Source: Rhizoctonia solani (lineage: Eukaryota > Basidiomycota > Agaricomycetes > Cantharellales > Ceratobasidiaceae). From it: a stretch of DNA of 64,000 bases. This document shows, one piece after another, positions 24,654-36,009 of this stretch (position 1 is its first letter; each line of letters opens with the position of its first letter). The position numbers and the translations under genes were made by a program. The notes under the pieces are model-generated. The model did no database searches. It worked only from the letters and a program-made list of their open reading frames with translations, and was not told the origin of the DNA. The stretch spans positions 2,604,001-2,668,000 of the forward strand of contig NC_057370.1 in the NCBI RefSeq assembly GCF_016906535.1. Direction: 5' to 3'.

Positions 24654-25865
24654 ATGTTCAATCCGCCCCCGACGAGTCCTATGAAACTTAGTAGTCCTCC
24701 ATCCCTCAAACCAGCGCAAAAGGTTAATCGAATTCGTACTGCAGGCGTGGATGCACCGTTTCGAAACCCTCGGCCTGGTCCTATTCGGTGTGGGCTCCCA
24801 ACAACGATGTCGTCGCTCCCTCCGAGTTCGCCCCTACCTATGCTCGCCAGCTCCCCATCGCAAAAGAGGCCTCATGTAGATTCTGATACTGAAGACCAGC
24901 CTTGTACTAAAGTGCGTCGAACTGGTCAGTTAACCAGTTCCCCATTTGTGTCCCCCCTCCGGAATGCACAAGGTACCAGTGCTCGGCGGCCTATTGGAGG
25001 ATTCTCAACACCTCTTCGGCCATCTATTGTTCGCTATGAGAACTTCTCTAGTCCAATTCTGCCCACCCAACCAGACGTGTTTACTACGCCTGCGACTGCG
25101 GCACGGTCAAGTCCCGCATACAGACCATCAACCACCTTGGAATACAGCTCTGCCACCCCCACATCCATATCCACATCCTACAAGCTTCGTCCTCTCCGAA
25201 CCGTCATTCGCCCATTCAAACCTCCTGCCAAGTCGAATCGACCCACAACTGCGACGGTTCAAGCACAAAGACAACGTCTCCAATTGCTCCGAAATGCGCT
25301 TCGGATTCGGGGATTGGCAGACCCTACTCGGCCTGTTGGATCTGCACCAGTCAAGCAGGCTTCCAACGACGAGGAGCTCGAGGCCTTGGCCTTGCAGTGG
25401 CGTTCCGCAGCGCAAGAAGCAGCGCAAGACCTGTGGGCGCTTGTCCGTGACAACATGAGTAGTAACGACTCTTGGGACTTGGGCTCGGGGGGAAGTGCCA
25501 AGCCCGATGGGTGGGGATGGTGCGACAAGGCACAACATGCTTCAGCTCACGCAGATTATGAAAATACGGAGGAACAAGGTTTAGACGACGTTGGGAGCCC
25601 AGCTATGTTTACACCTCCCCCAGCAGATAAAGTACATCATTCGCTACTCAAGAACTTGAACAGACCTGTTGTGCCACGCAAGACTCTATTGCCGCCTTAT
25701 GAAGTTGTCTCCGATGGTGTAATCTTTGCTGAGAACGAGGATTCCACAGAAAACATTCCCCAAGACAAACCGAAATATCATACACTGGGGACCCTGCTCA
25801 CGTCACTTGGAATTCCGCACGAAGTCTTAGGGTGGCAGGAGGACGAAGGAGAATTTATGAATTAA
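24654..25865 (+). CDS. SFR1/Mei5-like recombination mediator (Swi5 partner)
   Basis: One uninterrupted exon encodes ~403 residues from the ATG at 24654. The first ~220 residues are Ser/Pro-rich and disordered, with several SP and TP sites. The conserved part is C-terminal: LQLLRNALRIRGL, then DEELEALALQWRSAAQEAAQ and DLWALVRDN, a GWGWCDK segment, and the end LGTLLTSLGIPHEVLGWQ. Sfr1/Mei5 proteins have this pattern: a helical coiled coil with a W-R-x-A-A-x-x-L core and a final LGI-x-LG motif. With Swi5 they stabilise Rad51/Dmc1 filaments. The match is from memory of the family pattern and is moderate. It lies divergent from PCH2, another meiotic gene. The true start may be upstream (see previous entry). 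Confidence 0.55.
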   Translation: MFNPPPTSPMKLSSPPSLKPAQKVNRIRTAGVDAPFRNPRPGPIRCGLPTTMSSLPPSSPLPMLASSPSQKRPHVDSDTEDQPCTKVRRTGQLTSSPFVSPLRNAQGTSARRPIGGFSTPLRPSIVRYENFSSPILPTQPDVFTTPATAARSSPAYRPSTTLEYSSATPTSISTSYKLRPLRTVIRPFKPPAKSNRPTTATVQAQRQRLQLLRNALRIRGLADPTRPVGSAPVKQASNDEELEALALQWRSAAQEAAQDLWALVRDNMSSNDSWDLGSGGSAKPDGWGWCDKAQHASAHADYENTEEQGLDDVGSPAMFTPPPADKVHHSLLKNLNRPVVPRKTLLPPYEVVSDGVIFAENEDSTENIPQDKPKYHTLGTLLTSLGIPHEVLGWQEDEGEFMN

Positions 25866-26048
25866 TGCCACTGGCCTGGCTACTAGCACCCGGTTTATTT
25901 AATATGGATGTATATATACCCGCACTCGTATCAACCCAACCCACATTGCTACGTTACAACAAAGACCAACCGAGTTTATGCGTCTGTAGAACAAATGAGC
26001 ACCAGAGGATTATTAGGCAACCCACACGTTACCGCGAAACTGCTATGC

Positions 26049-27380
26049 TCACGCACGTCTTCCCTTTTTGCGCGCAGGCTTGTTGGATACAACCTGCGGC
26101 GAGATACCAGCAACCTGAACATCCGAATCTTCTCGATTCTCTTTGCATCTCGAACAATACCACTTCATGTCGGGTGGCACAGGTGGTTTGAGACCGACGC
26201 AGTCCATGTGGAACTAGAAGTGATGCGCTCAGATCTGTGCATGTACTTTCAAATCAGGTAAATAACTGACCCATTGGATGGCACAATTTCCATTGTCGCA
26301 GCCAATCATCTATCCGCGTGCATGAGAAAGACAGCACAGGAGATGGGATAGCGCCAAACTCACTTCGCCGTACGACTTTTCGTTGCAAAAGCAATACAAT
26401 GCATCATCGGTAGCGCCGGGTTCGCCGCCTTCGGCTTCATCACCCTGTTCATCTAAGACATCTTCATCCGATTCAGCGTCCGGTCGACGGCGAGCAGAGT
26501 GTGGACGCATACGACGTGTCGCGGGTACAACTCCCGCAATAACCACAGTAGAAGAGGGACTACTTGCAATAGGAGTAGAAGCACCACCGGTAGTCGTGCG
26601 ACGACCTTTAACAACAAATATCATTAGGGGCATACAAGCGAACGGATATGGAACATACGTTTATTCTGTTGCAGCTGAGGATTAGACGAATTGGCGGTCA
26701 GAGCGTCGATGGTCGGGGGAGGCGCCGGCGCCCCTCGAGGTTCAGGTGGCTTCGCGACCGCAACGGGCAGGGCAGTCGCAATAGTGGCTGGGCTAGCTGC
26801 TGGGATCTGTAAGGTTGGAGGAATAGTAAAGGGAGGAAGCTCCGAAGGAGGGTCAGGAATAACGGGTTGAGGTGCGGGCAAGTCTCCGCTTGCAATCCGC
26901 ACCCGTGTAAGATCCGCCTCGACTCGGCCAGCGGCCTTCATCACCAGTTGCTGCAGCCGCTGGGCAAGCGCGATCTTCTGAGCGGATAGTTTCTCAATCC
27001 TTTCCTGGTCCACTCGAATCTTCTGTTGCAGCTGGGCTTGCGATCCCGCCATGAAGGGATCCTTTTGGGCCGGATTAGCATTGGCAGGGTTAGCTGCGGA
27101 CAGACTGCCTGTGCGATGGGCAAATGCCTTGGCCATCCTGCCCTTGTTGCGCTCCTGAATTTCTAAGAATACTCCAGTTGTTCATTCATAAATGGGGAGA
27201 CAAAAAGGACATTACCTTGACATTTCTGATCTTTGGCCTTTATCTCATTTAGCAAAAATGCCACCTCACTTGGCAGGTTGTCCAGAGCTATACCCAAAGA
27301 TAAATTAATTATTCTAAGTATACAAAGTAGGTGTGCCCACAATAAACACATTCTGATGCAATGTTTGCGGCTTCTTCCAT
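26049..27380 (-). CDS. ING-family PHD-finger protein (histone acetyltransferase/deacetylase complex subunit)
   Basis: Six exons (27380-27341, 27287-27216, 27162-26659, 26605-26364, 26309-26271, 26213-26049) give 353 codons in phase. The N-terminal ING helix reads MEEAANIASECVYSLDNLPSEV then LLNEIKAKDQKCQEIQERN. A Pro/Ala-rich linker follows. The PHD finger begins at ~residue 279: YCFCNEKSYGEMIGCDN, GNCAIQWFHMDCVGLKPP, KWYCSRC, giving all Cys4-His-Cys3 zinc ligands plus the aromatic cage Tyr/Trp. ING PHD fingers read H3K4me3 and the ING helix docks into HAT (NuA4/NuA3) or Rpd3-type HDAC complexes. The tail KPARKKGRRA is a polybasic region that may bind phosphoinositide or act as NLS. Which yeast orthologue (Yng1, Yng2, Pho23) is not decidable here. 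Confidence 0.88.
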
Positions 27381-27489
27381 GATGGTCGTCGCGTGTTGGA
27401 GAGATTTGGAGCTTGCTGGAGAGAAGCGCTTGGCGCTTGGACGAAGTATACGTCAACCGAGACTGATATAGTACTGCACTCTACGCCTT

Positions 27490-27835
27490 CTATCCACGAT
27501 CTGGATCTTGTTCACCTGAAAAATTAAGGTACGGTCCAAAAGTGGGCCTGAACTCACTGATTGTTTGCGCCAGTGCGCACCAAGGCTCAATATAGATCTG
27601 GGGTTCACGTACAATGTGGTGCACGACAGTGATTGTATACTGGTTGACATCATAGTTGGTGGATGGAATCGCCGTGTCGGTTGTGTTGGGGGCCAATCCA
27701 CCCCGCTCGTTCTGGGGTGCTCTTCGCGAATCCGAACCATACAAGAACGAACCCAAAGATGTAAACTGGCGATGCGCATGTGGTGGGGCACTAACCGGCA
27801 ACTCTTACCGTCCTACGGCTCTTAGTCTGAGACAT
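27490..27835 (-). CDS. Small protein of unknown function, 86 aa
   Basis: Three exons (27835-27809, 27765-27558, 27515-27490) give 86 codons. Both introns are very short (43 and 42 nt) but have good signals: GTAAGA...GCCAG and GTGAGT...TTTCAG. The protein starts MSQTKSRRTFTSLGSFLYG, continues with a polar segment, and has a hydrophobic core NQYTITVVHHIVREPQIYI then EPWCALAQTI. I do not recognise it. The strand-like core suggests a folded small protein rather than noise. It sits 109 bp upstream of the ING start on the same strand, and a further reading of its last exon could extend it, so its 3' end is uncertain. It could also be a 5' exon set of the ING transcript. Confidence 0.4.
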
Positions 27836-28024
27836 AAATCCGTGCTGGGCCCGGATCTCATTGGAGGTCCAAACTCATTCCAGTTTCTTCCTCGTACCTT
27901 GCCCCGCTGCCAGCACCACAATCTACTGGACTATTCCAACTCGTCCTGTTTTGCTCTCAAACTGAACTACTTGGACCACATTGCCTGGACTCCGCGAATC
28001 ACTCCGAGGCTGATAGCTCGTTGA

Positions 28025-29323
28025 TCCCGCAACTCTCCGTGTGGAACTCGTGGGACTACAAATGCGTACTTCCCCAACACCAACCATGCGTTCTTCATCT
28101 CACGACCCTCACTATCCACCCCACCTCTCAATGTCATTTCCAGCACTCCCAACTCGCACCCGCAGTCTGTCTACCCACCCCGACCTACGGCAGGCGCGGG
28201 CCCCAAATGGCTAAGCTCAGTGCTACCTACACCCCCCGACTCGGACAACGGCGAAGATATCAGCGAGGCTGCACCCTTACGTAAACGGCCCACCCGCCAT
28301 TTCTCAGCCTTTGACTTTGGGTTTGTCCCACTCGTCAGCACACCCGACACTCAGGAGCAAGAAGAAAAAAAGAGCGATGCTACGAAGAGCTCGAAGAAGA
28401 GCCCGAGATGAGCCATCCCTGCGTAAAGCTCAAGGACGGCCGGGAGCTTCGCCCGCTGCTTAAACACCGCAAGCGCTCGGCTTCACACCATATCCCAGGC
28501 TCTCAGAAATGGAATACCGCCCCATCGCCCGAGTCGTCAAGCGCCTCTCTCCCGCAAAAAGACGGCTCCGCATCCCCCGAATCCCACGAGCACGCACACG
28601 TTCATTTCTCTGAGACACTCGAGAACGTGTGTGTCTTTGACGAATCGGCACCCGCCCACGATTCGGACCCCACGCATACACCCCTCGAACCCCCACGTTC
28701 TCGATCGCCGCCCAAGTCCCCCGGATAAAGACGCGTCAGCTGAGACTTCCGGATACGGTCATCGCTTCTCCTCAACACCGGGCCGCGCTCGGATTCACAA
28801 GTTCCGCCGAGCCTTCGCCAACTGTAGCGCACCATCCACGCCCGGCGCATGCCCACGAGACAGCATGCAGCTCACCCTCGCATGCGACTCGAGTTTGCCT
28901 TCGGCCGCGAACGCGCCTACGCATGGGATGTTTACCACCCTGGGCGTCGGGCTCTCTCCTGATCGAGAGTCGCTCACGGGCGTCGTGCGCGTGCGCAACG
29001 TTGCGTTTGAAAAGTCCGTTTCAGTGATTTATTCCACGGACGATTGGAACACTCAGGCCGAGGCGTCTGCACGTTGGACGGGCGCATATAGGCTCGGCAC
29101 GGAGAGCCCAGAGGTCCCGCCCCGTCCGGAAGGATACGATGACTTTGAGTTCAGGATCCCTTTGAAGGATATGGGCATTCGCGGCTCGGCTGGGTCAGCC
29201 GTTCGGGCTAAAATACTACATTTCGCGGTAAAGTACGAGGTGCCGGGCCAAGGCGAATGGTGGGACAATCGCAACGGCCAAAACTGGACCGCGAGGTTCC
29301 GCGCTGTGAATGCGGGACTCTGA
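28025..29323 (+). CDS. CBM21-domain protein, PP1 glycogen-targeting type (Gac1/Pig1-like)
   Basis: The C-terminal ~150 residues (28864-29310) are a CBM21 starch/glycogen-binding domain: GVVRVRNVAFEKSVSV, YSTDDWNTQAEASARW, DFEFRIPLKD, HFAVKYEVPG and EWWDNRNGQNW. Upstream, disordered segments include FFISRPSLSTPPLNVISS, KRPTRHFSAFDFGFVPLV (an RVxF-like PP1 contact, HFSAF) and MSHPCVKLKDGRELRPLL. Such proteins recruit type-1 phosphatase to glycogen. The coding frame breaks three times, each time fixed by one added base: at the A7 run 28365-28371, at the C5 run 28718-28722, and between 28730 and 28860. With these, one protein of ~420 residues results. The start codon is not resolved; the frame opens after 28025 without ATG. 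No intron is evident. Confidence 0.75.
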
Positions 29324-29517
29324 ACGCTCTGAATGAAATTTGAACGCATGCATGTACCATGGACTCTCTCGTCTTGTTTTGCAAACCTTTGAACAATGGT
29401 TTCTTGACTCTGTTCTGCACATCACTTGTATATCCCTAGGATTACTCGCACTCCCCACTCGTCCCGCGATGTATCACTTTATGTATCTTACCACAGAGAA
29501 ATAAACAGTCTATGAGA

Positions 29518-32500
29518 TCACCTAACCTTAACCAATTGTCGATTGGCGTTGTGCAGAATTAGCACTGTTCCCCGTACCAGGTCTTGGCTGACGAATGACC
29601 GAAAAGGAGGGTTTGGAAGGTTCTTCATCGCCTCCCCCAACGCCTGTAGCTTCACTCCCATTCGCACCTCCTTTACGCATGACGACAACCCACCACCACC
29701 GCCGCCTGCTCCTGCCCCTCCGCTATTCTCCGCACCACCCGTCCAATCAACATCCGCTTCACTTCCCCTCCGCTTCTTCCCAAACGGCCACAACCGACCA
29801 GGACCCGCGATCCCATCTCCAGTCCCCGTCCCCGAACTCGTATCGTCCTGGCTCCCGTCCCTCCCGCCGCTCCGCCCAAACCAAAACCGACGACGGGTAG
29901 GCTCCGAGCTCGCGGGCGAGTCGTCCTCGTCCGGAACGGCGATCTGCGGCAGGGGCAGCGTGCTTGGCGCAAGCTGGACGGGCCGGGCCGCGTCTTCGAT
30001 GACGGCCGTTTGGGAGCGCGTGCGCGAGTGCTGGCGCACGTTGGACGGCTGTTCGGGAGGACGCGCACCGGGCGGGAGGTGGATTTGAGAACTCAACGGG
30101 CTGGGTCTTGCCGGTGCGCGAATCGCAAAGGGGACTCGTAGTGCGCCCGGCCGCCCTTGACGCGGCTGAACCCAGAGGACGAAGGCGTGTTGTTCACGAA
30201 TCCGGAGGACGAAGACTGGTTGGTCGGGACGGGTTGATATGCGGGTCCGGGTTGAGACGCAGGCGGGACTTGTAGTGCCCCTTGGGGCGGTGAGGTCTGG
30301 TGTTTATTCCACGACTGCATAATGTGCCCCGCGTCATCTTCATCCGCTTCTTGGTAAGATTGCCATATTTGCTCAGGTCGGAGGTACGACTGCGGAGCGG
30401 GGCCGGGCGGGTACGACGTAAGACCGTTCGAGGGAGGGTAGTTGCCGTACGGTCCGTTGGGTATAGGGTGATTTCCGTTCATGCCTGGTGGTCCTGGTGC
30501 GTACCCTGCAGTAGGATATTCCAACCCACTCGAAGACCGACCCATCAACCCAGCTTTAGAATTCGAGCTGCCGGAAATGCTTCCCGAGAGCTGGTAGCGA
30601 TGTCCACGAGAGCGTCGTTTGCGTTTTGATCGACTGCCACAGCATCCTGCCAACCCAAGCGCGCCGATGAAGCCGGTGTCGACTGAATGGTGCGAGCGGT
30701 CGAATGAAACTTTGAATATAAGCCGAACGAGACCTTCGAGGATCTTGAAGAACAGGACAACGATGAACGTGATGTAGATTATTCCGGCGATGATGAGTAT
30801 AGCATAGGCAATCCATGCACCAGCCGAATCCCCAATTGCGACCTATAAATTGATTAAAATGAGGTCAAAGAGTGCATATAGAGAAAAAGAGATAAACTCA
30901 CCACGGGGCTCAGAATAACCAACAAAACCGAGCTTATGATCCTCAATACGCAGAACAGAAAGCTGATCAAGCTCATATGCGCGCCTTTGCCCCAGGGCAG
31001 CCAGATGCTCGTCGCCAAAGCCGAGGCTACCTCGATCACGAGTATGATAATCGACTGGGCCGTTCCGCTTTTTTGGCCCGCACCAATGACTGAACCTATG
31101 CACCGAATCAACGAGTTATTAGGAGAACTAGAATGAAGGAATGAAATAGAGGACTAACCAAGGGCGATATTATTCGCGAAAAACAACCCAGCAAACAATT
31201 GACTCCCGTGTCCGTAATGGTTGTACAGCGGTCCGAGCGCAAGCAAGGTCCGCGTCGCATCATACAGCTTCCCAGTTGGCGTCGTCGTGACACGATAATC
31301 AAAAATAACGGGATCCCGATCGAGAACACCGAAAAGGTGAGCGCAGCAAGAATAATAGAAAGAGTTGTCGCCGTAGATCGACCGAGCGTAAATTGATAGC
31401 ACGAGAAGATGGTTACGGGGAGATGGAAGAGTAAGAGAAGGCGAACGAGGTTTCCGTGCAGGACGCTGCCGTGGAACGAGCTCTGACCGAGTCGGTAGCG
31501 CCACCATCCACGACGGGCGTGTCCATGTCCGGCGCTTCGGGCCGCGACGCCTGGATAGAGTTGGGAGTCGGGTGAAGGCGAGCGTACGACGTCTTTCACA
31601 TCCCCGCCCCCATTCGCAGGTACTCCTCGGGAACGAGAGGAATTGTTCTTGCCCGACGCGACGCTGGATATGAGCCAGTCGACCGCCCAGATAAACACGC
31701 TAATGACCAATGTGGAAGCGACGATGGCCAAAAACGTCGAGACGCACATGCCGAATAGGTCTTGCTCTCTTAGTCCGACCGCAGCGGCAAGTGCGGGCAA
31801 ACCGCGGTCGCTTTCGATCGGGTATGACGGGAATGTGAATAAACTATTGGGAGCGTTGGGGTCAATGTAAATGGGGGACGTCGTGTTCTCCATTTGGGCA
31901 CTGAATGCATCCGGAGGAGTGTACGCGGGCACTCGGAGAGGCCACCAATGTTCATTTGCAGAGTTTTCGCCTTGGATAATGGTTACGTCTAGAGAGAAAA
32001 AGGTTGGAGCGAGTAACAGAGCGGGTTGTTGGAAGCTTACTATAAAGGAGATGGGACCAGGCGGCGTTGGACAATATTGGGTCTACATAACGAAATGAGC
32101 GCGTGAGCCAGATGAACAAAGCTACTAGACTTACAGATAAAATTGGGCCATTCGACGGCAACCATGGCTAAACAGGCACACCACTGAGTATGGAATATGA
32201 TATCGCGCATAGACGGGGTGGCTACAGACCCAGTTAGGATTAAGAAACTAGAGATGGTATAGACTTACCAAAACGCAAGAGAGCAGGTGATGCAGCGAGG
32301 CGCTCTCCGCTGATGGCACTTGCCAAAACGGTACCTGCCCATCGGATGTAAACCCACCGCTGGTTCGAGTCCCAACTTCCGCGTCTCCAGGCTGCTGCTA
32401 TGCGGGCAAGACCGACGATGAGCCAGTAGGCAATGGCAAGACCGACAGAGACCCAAAAGAGAATACCCGCATAATCAAATGAGCCGCCGACACCGATATC

Positions 32501-33086
32501 AACGATTGGGGTAACAGCAACATCAATGCAAGCGAGTTCCTTGGCAGGGTTGCTGGTGTCAAGGACTTGAACGCGGGTGTTGAGAGTCACGAGTTGGTAG
32601 TCGTGTGGGAGAGGCGACTGGATTCCAAATGCGAGTGGTCCGGCGGGAACAATACAATCTGTGTCGTTGTATGACCTCGGTGCATATGGCACCGGAGGCA
32701 CTATATGGTAGCAGAAGAACGTCTTGTTCCAGAATACATCGCTAGTCGCGATACTGTCGAATATATCAGAGTCGCTTGCCCAAAAGTTAGCGAGGAAATT
32801 ATAATAATTATACTTCATACATACTGGACAGTTTGGTGTCGCTGGACCATCCATCGAGCTCTGAGCCTATTTCAGAGATAAAGCTGAGACGCAATTGCCT
32901 GCCATTGCCATCGCCAATGTCTGTAATCTGAGAATACACATTCGTCACGTTGATCAACTGGGAGGAATTATATCGGTCATCGGTATATGTCTGTGACGAA
33001 AGGCAGTTTTCAAACGGCACAGTGTTCGGCGTCGCATTAGCCCGCAGGAACACTGCGAGCGCTGCTACCGCCGAGAGCACCCTCAT
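29518..33086 (-). CDS. Fungal TRP-like ion channel (ML-like domain plus TRP region)
   Basis: Seven exons (33086-32821, 32774-32269, 32221-32135, 32082-32041, 31988-31159, 31095-30902, 30842-29518) give ~1083 residues. It opens with a signal peptide (MRVLSAVAALAVFLRA) and an extracellular ML-like domain with N-glycosylation sites and paired Cys (FENCLSSQTY, ELACIDVAV). Multiple membrane spans follow: ILFWVSVGLAIAYWLIVGL, TPSMRDIIFHTQWCA, LVRLLLLFHLPVTIFSCYQF and IGAGQKSGTAQSIII. The last exon encodes a long cytosolic, Pro/Ser/Gly-rich tail. This matches fungal TRP/Pkd2/flavin-carrier-like channels involved in Ca2+ entry and wall stress. Two places need one extra base: 31293-31305 (end of IGIPLFLI) and 30124-30134 (before SSQIHLPPG). 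With both, all phases and the stop agree. It is co-directional and just downstream of NCS1. Confidence 0.82.
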
Positions 33087-33299
33087 TGTCCTTGTCGTCG
33101 TCGTGAATAAGTATTCCAACAAGCGCCGACCTGCCGATCGCAATTGCAACTCCATTATCATTTACGCGACAAGGCTGTGCTCCACTCTTTTGTGTAATTT
33201 GGTCCGTTTTCATAGGGCATGGTACTACATTACAAAAATGACAGAAAACAAGTACTTTGGACTACGCGAGGGGTATCACACTATAACCAGAGACCAGCT

Positions 33300-34191
33300 C
33301 TAAACCAACCCATCGTATAACGAGAGGGCCTACATCATGTTTAGATAATGCCCCACGGTCATCATGCGCTCATACTTACCTGGACAATAGTCGGATCCTG
33401 TTTGCTGCCCTCGACAAACTCGTCATACGTTAGTCGCGCGTCCTTGTCACGGTCCATATTTCTGAATATCTTGTCCACGCGCTGTTCCAACCCATGAGTG
33501 ACATCCTAATACGGTCAACACAGCCTGCATACCTTTTCGGGTGTGTCCTCGTCAGCAGGCAGCTTGACCATTTGACCAGTCATCTTATATATTGAGCGCA
33601 CGATTTGGAGCATCTCGTCGTACGTGATGAATCCGTCACCGTCGATGTCATACAGCTGGAACGCCCCTGTGTCTCTGTTTCAGCGCGAGTGCCCTAGCCA
33701 CCACCACCACCGCCATGACCACAATGACCACGACCCTGCTCACTCACATTTCAGCTTCTCATCGAGTCGTCCTCGACTAGTAACACTCAAAGCACCGATA
33801 AACTCCTTAAAGTCAATGGTGCCGTTCTTGTCGTTATCAAACACATTAAAGACATAGTCGGCAAACTGGCCCGGGTCGCCAAAGGGGAAGAACTGCTTAT
33901 ATATCCGCGAAAACTCGTGCTTGTCGAGTTGGCCGCTAGGACAGTCCTTGAGGAACCCTTTGTACCTGTTGGTAGTGGGGAAATAACCGTTTTAGCAAAG
34001 CACACAGATCCCATGCCGTGATAAAGTACCGACCACTGCTGTAATTCCTTCTTGTCAACTACCAACGCAATCAAAATAAATCATAAATCAGTGCACCGCC
34101 ACGAGTCCTCGCATCCCACAAACGCACAGTAAGTGTTCTTCTGCAGCTCGGCGAGTTGCTCCTGGGACAGTTTGCTGGTCTTGTTACCCAT
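33300..34191 (-). CDS. NCS1: Neuronal calcium sensor 1/frequenin
   Basis: Six exons (34191-34128, 34058-34030, 33967-33748, 33666-33533, 33481-33380, 33329-33300) give 192 codons; the family is usually 190. MGNKTSKLS is an N-myristoylation start. EF-hand 1 is degenerate (CPSG), as in all NCS proteins. EF2 [15 protein letters not shown]3 [13 protein letters not shown] and EF4 [13 protein letters not shown] have full Ca2+ ligands; EF4 has Asp-Ala in place of the usual Gly, which is tolerated. The last 30-nt exon encodes ALSLYDGLV, the conserved C-terminus. NCS1 activates phosphatidylinositol 4-kinase and transduces calcium at membranes. The junction at 33968-34029 gives [14 protein letters not shown] where [12 protein letters not shown] is typical, a slight oddity but in phase. 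Confidence 0.92.
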
Positions 34192-34701
34192 GGTCAGCGC
34201 TCGATGGTCGTTGTTGGGTTTCGGATTCTAGGATAGCCAACTTCGTGGATGGTAGTAATAGGGTACAGAGGAAAGAGGAGCAAGGTCACACATCCGATTA
34301 AATGAGGTCACAATAAATGTGGTCACCTGCGAATGCTGTGTTTTCTGGAACACCACGACTTTTCCATCGACACGGCGTATATCCAATCCCGACTCGATGT
34401 GCGTTCTTTTTTGCCGCAGATATTTTTTTTTACGTCCGGATGTCCCCCTGCCCCTGCCTCTGCACTTCCCAAGTCTTTCCACAGGAACTTCCGCCCCCGC
34501 CCATCCCCCGGCGCCGAGCAAACCGCCAATGCGGCCGCATATATGCCTCTCTCCCCGGAAGAGGTCTAGCACCCCTCTAAGCGCCGAGCGTTAACCAAAG
34601 CAAGGGGCCACCTTCCCCATCTGGGTATATGCCATTGGATATCACATCCGATAGGGCCACAACTGGCAAAGGGACGCAACCCGACCACCACCCGAAAACA
34701 A
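34192..34701. promoter_or_regulatory. Divergent promoter region between NCS1 and Cys-rich gene
   Basis: The 510-bp spacer lies between two start codons facing apart. It is rich in C/T on the + strand at 34440-34500. No conserved coding or RNA feature is seen. Confidence 0.4.
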
Positions 34702-36009
34702 ATGTGCGTCGTGCGCGATCAACCCGACGGAACATACACATGCCTCGCATGTCGGGTGCTGGCAACTCCCATTCGGGAATGCGCTCACCGCAAGTCCCTG
34801 GGCATGTGCAGAAACCGCGCAAACCACAAGTGAGTAAGACTCGGCAACGTGTCTGGACACGAGGCGCGAGACTCATTTACTGCCTTGCCTTGCTTAGGTC
34901 TGACGTCGTCTACTTTCGCAATACCGGTATGTTTACTCGAGACTTCTTTTCCGCTGCATTGGGGGGACTGATCGATATTTAGGCGTTCCGACAATAAACG
35001 GATGTGGATATTGCAAGGTCCGAGTTTGGGTTTCGTTTCCTGTCTTTCCCTCTTTATAACATGACTGACGTAGCCATCCGTCTCTAGTGGGCAAAAGAAT
35101 ACCCGCCTCCACCAGGAACAACCTTGCCTAATAACCCAGGATGGTATGCTCTTTCTCTGTTTTGAGTTCCCACACACGTCTCATGACTTGAAAAAAAATA
35201 TTGCAATTTCTCGCAGGCCAGGATGCTGTCGTCCTCCAAGACCCGAAGACGCTCCACTGATCGACAAGGACCATTATGGTGCGATCGTCGCGGCATGGGA
35301 CCAGCGTGCTCTCGCAGCGTCCACCATACGCACTCAATCCGCCCCAAAACGAGCCCCCATCCCTCAATTTTCCGAAAAGTCCGACCCAGCAGCGGCTACG
35401 GACCCGTCTCGCACACCTCCGCTCTCGGCGGCCAGCCCACGACGACAAGATTCAGCGTCTGCTTCGCCAAGATATTCGTCTCGTCGGCAGGCATCATATG
35501 ACGCTCAGACCCCCAGCGCCCCGCTAGACAGAGCTCGTATGATGCCCATGCTCAGTCTTTGCAGCAGCAGCAGCAAAGGCACGGGACGATTCGGGCCCCC
35601 GCAAGAGGCTCAACCTCCCCCACCCGCTCCCGTAGACCAACTCTCGCTCTCGAGTTTATCCAGTTCTCTATCGACGCTTCGGGTCTCGAGCAGTGCAATG
35701 TCAGATTCGGGTTCCGAGTCATCCAATACGACCGTCGGAACTGACTCGACTGACTACTTGTCCGACGAGAGCGAGGAAGAGCTGAATCGCTTGGCAGTTG
35801 CACGTGCGATGGCTATCGAGCGCCAGCGTGTCGAGGAAGCCGAATACGAGAGCGCCAGGAGAGGTCTTAGAGATATCGATCTCACTACGCCTATTCAGTG
35901 GGGAATGAACGGAAGCGGTGGTGCGGGCGGGACAACTGGAACGTCCTCTGTTCGCTCGATGCAGTACTTGTCTTTTGGAGATGCCTATGGTGGCCGTCGT
36001 CAACGTTGA
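34702..36009 (+). CDS. Unknown protein with Cys-rich N-terminal module and serine-rich tail
   Basis: Five exons (34702-34829, 34898-34926, 34983-35017, 35088-35143, 35217-36009) give 346 codons in phase. I do not recognise the family. The first ~90 residues hold spaced Cys/His pairs: TCLACR, ECAHRKSLGMCRNR, NGCGYCKWAKEY and WPGCCRPP, which look like a small zinc-binding unit spread over four exons. A short ordered stretch DHYGAIVAAWDQRALAAS follows. The rest is Ser/Pro/Ala-rich and disordered with a poly-Ser (LSLCSSSSK), then an acidic SDSGSESSNTT and helix DESEEELNRLAVARAMAIER. Small early exons with exact phase argue for a real gene. The promoter is shared with NCS1. Its role is unknown; a nuclear or adaptor function would be guesswork. 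Confidence 0.7.

Noticed and set aside
33968..34029. Frameshift in NCS1
   Set aside because: A first reading of the acceptor side missed two A residues; with them the exon joins in phase 0 and the total length fits the family.
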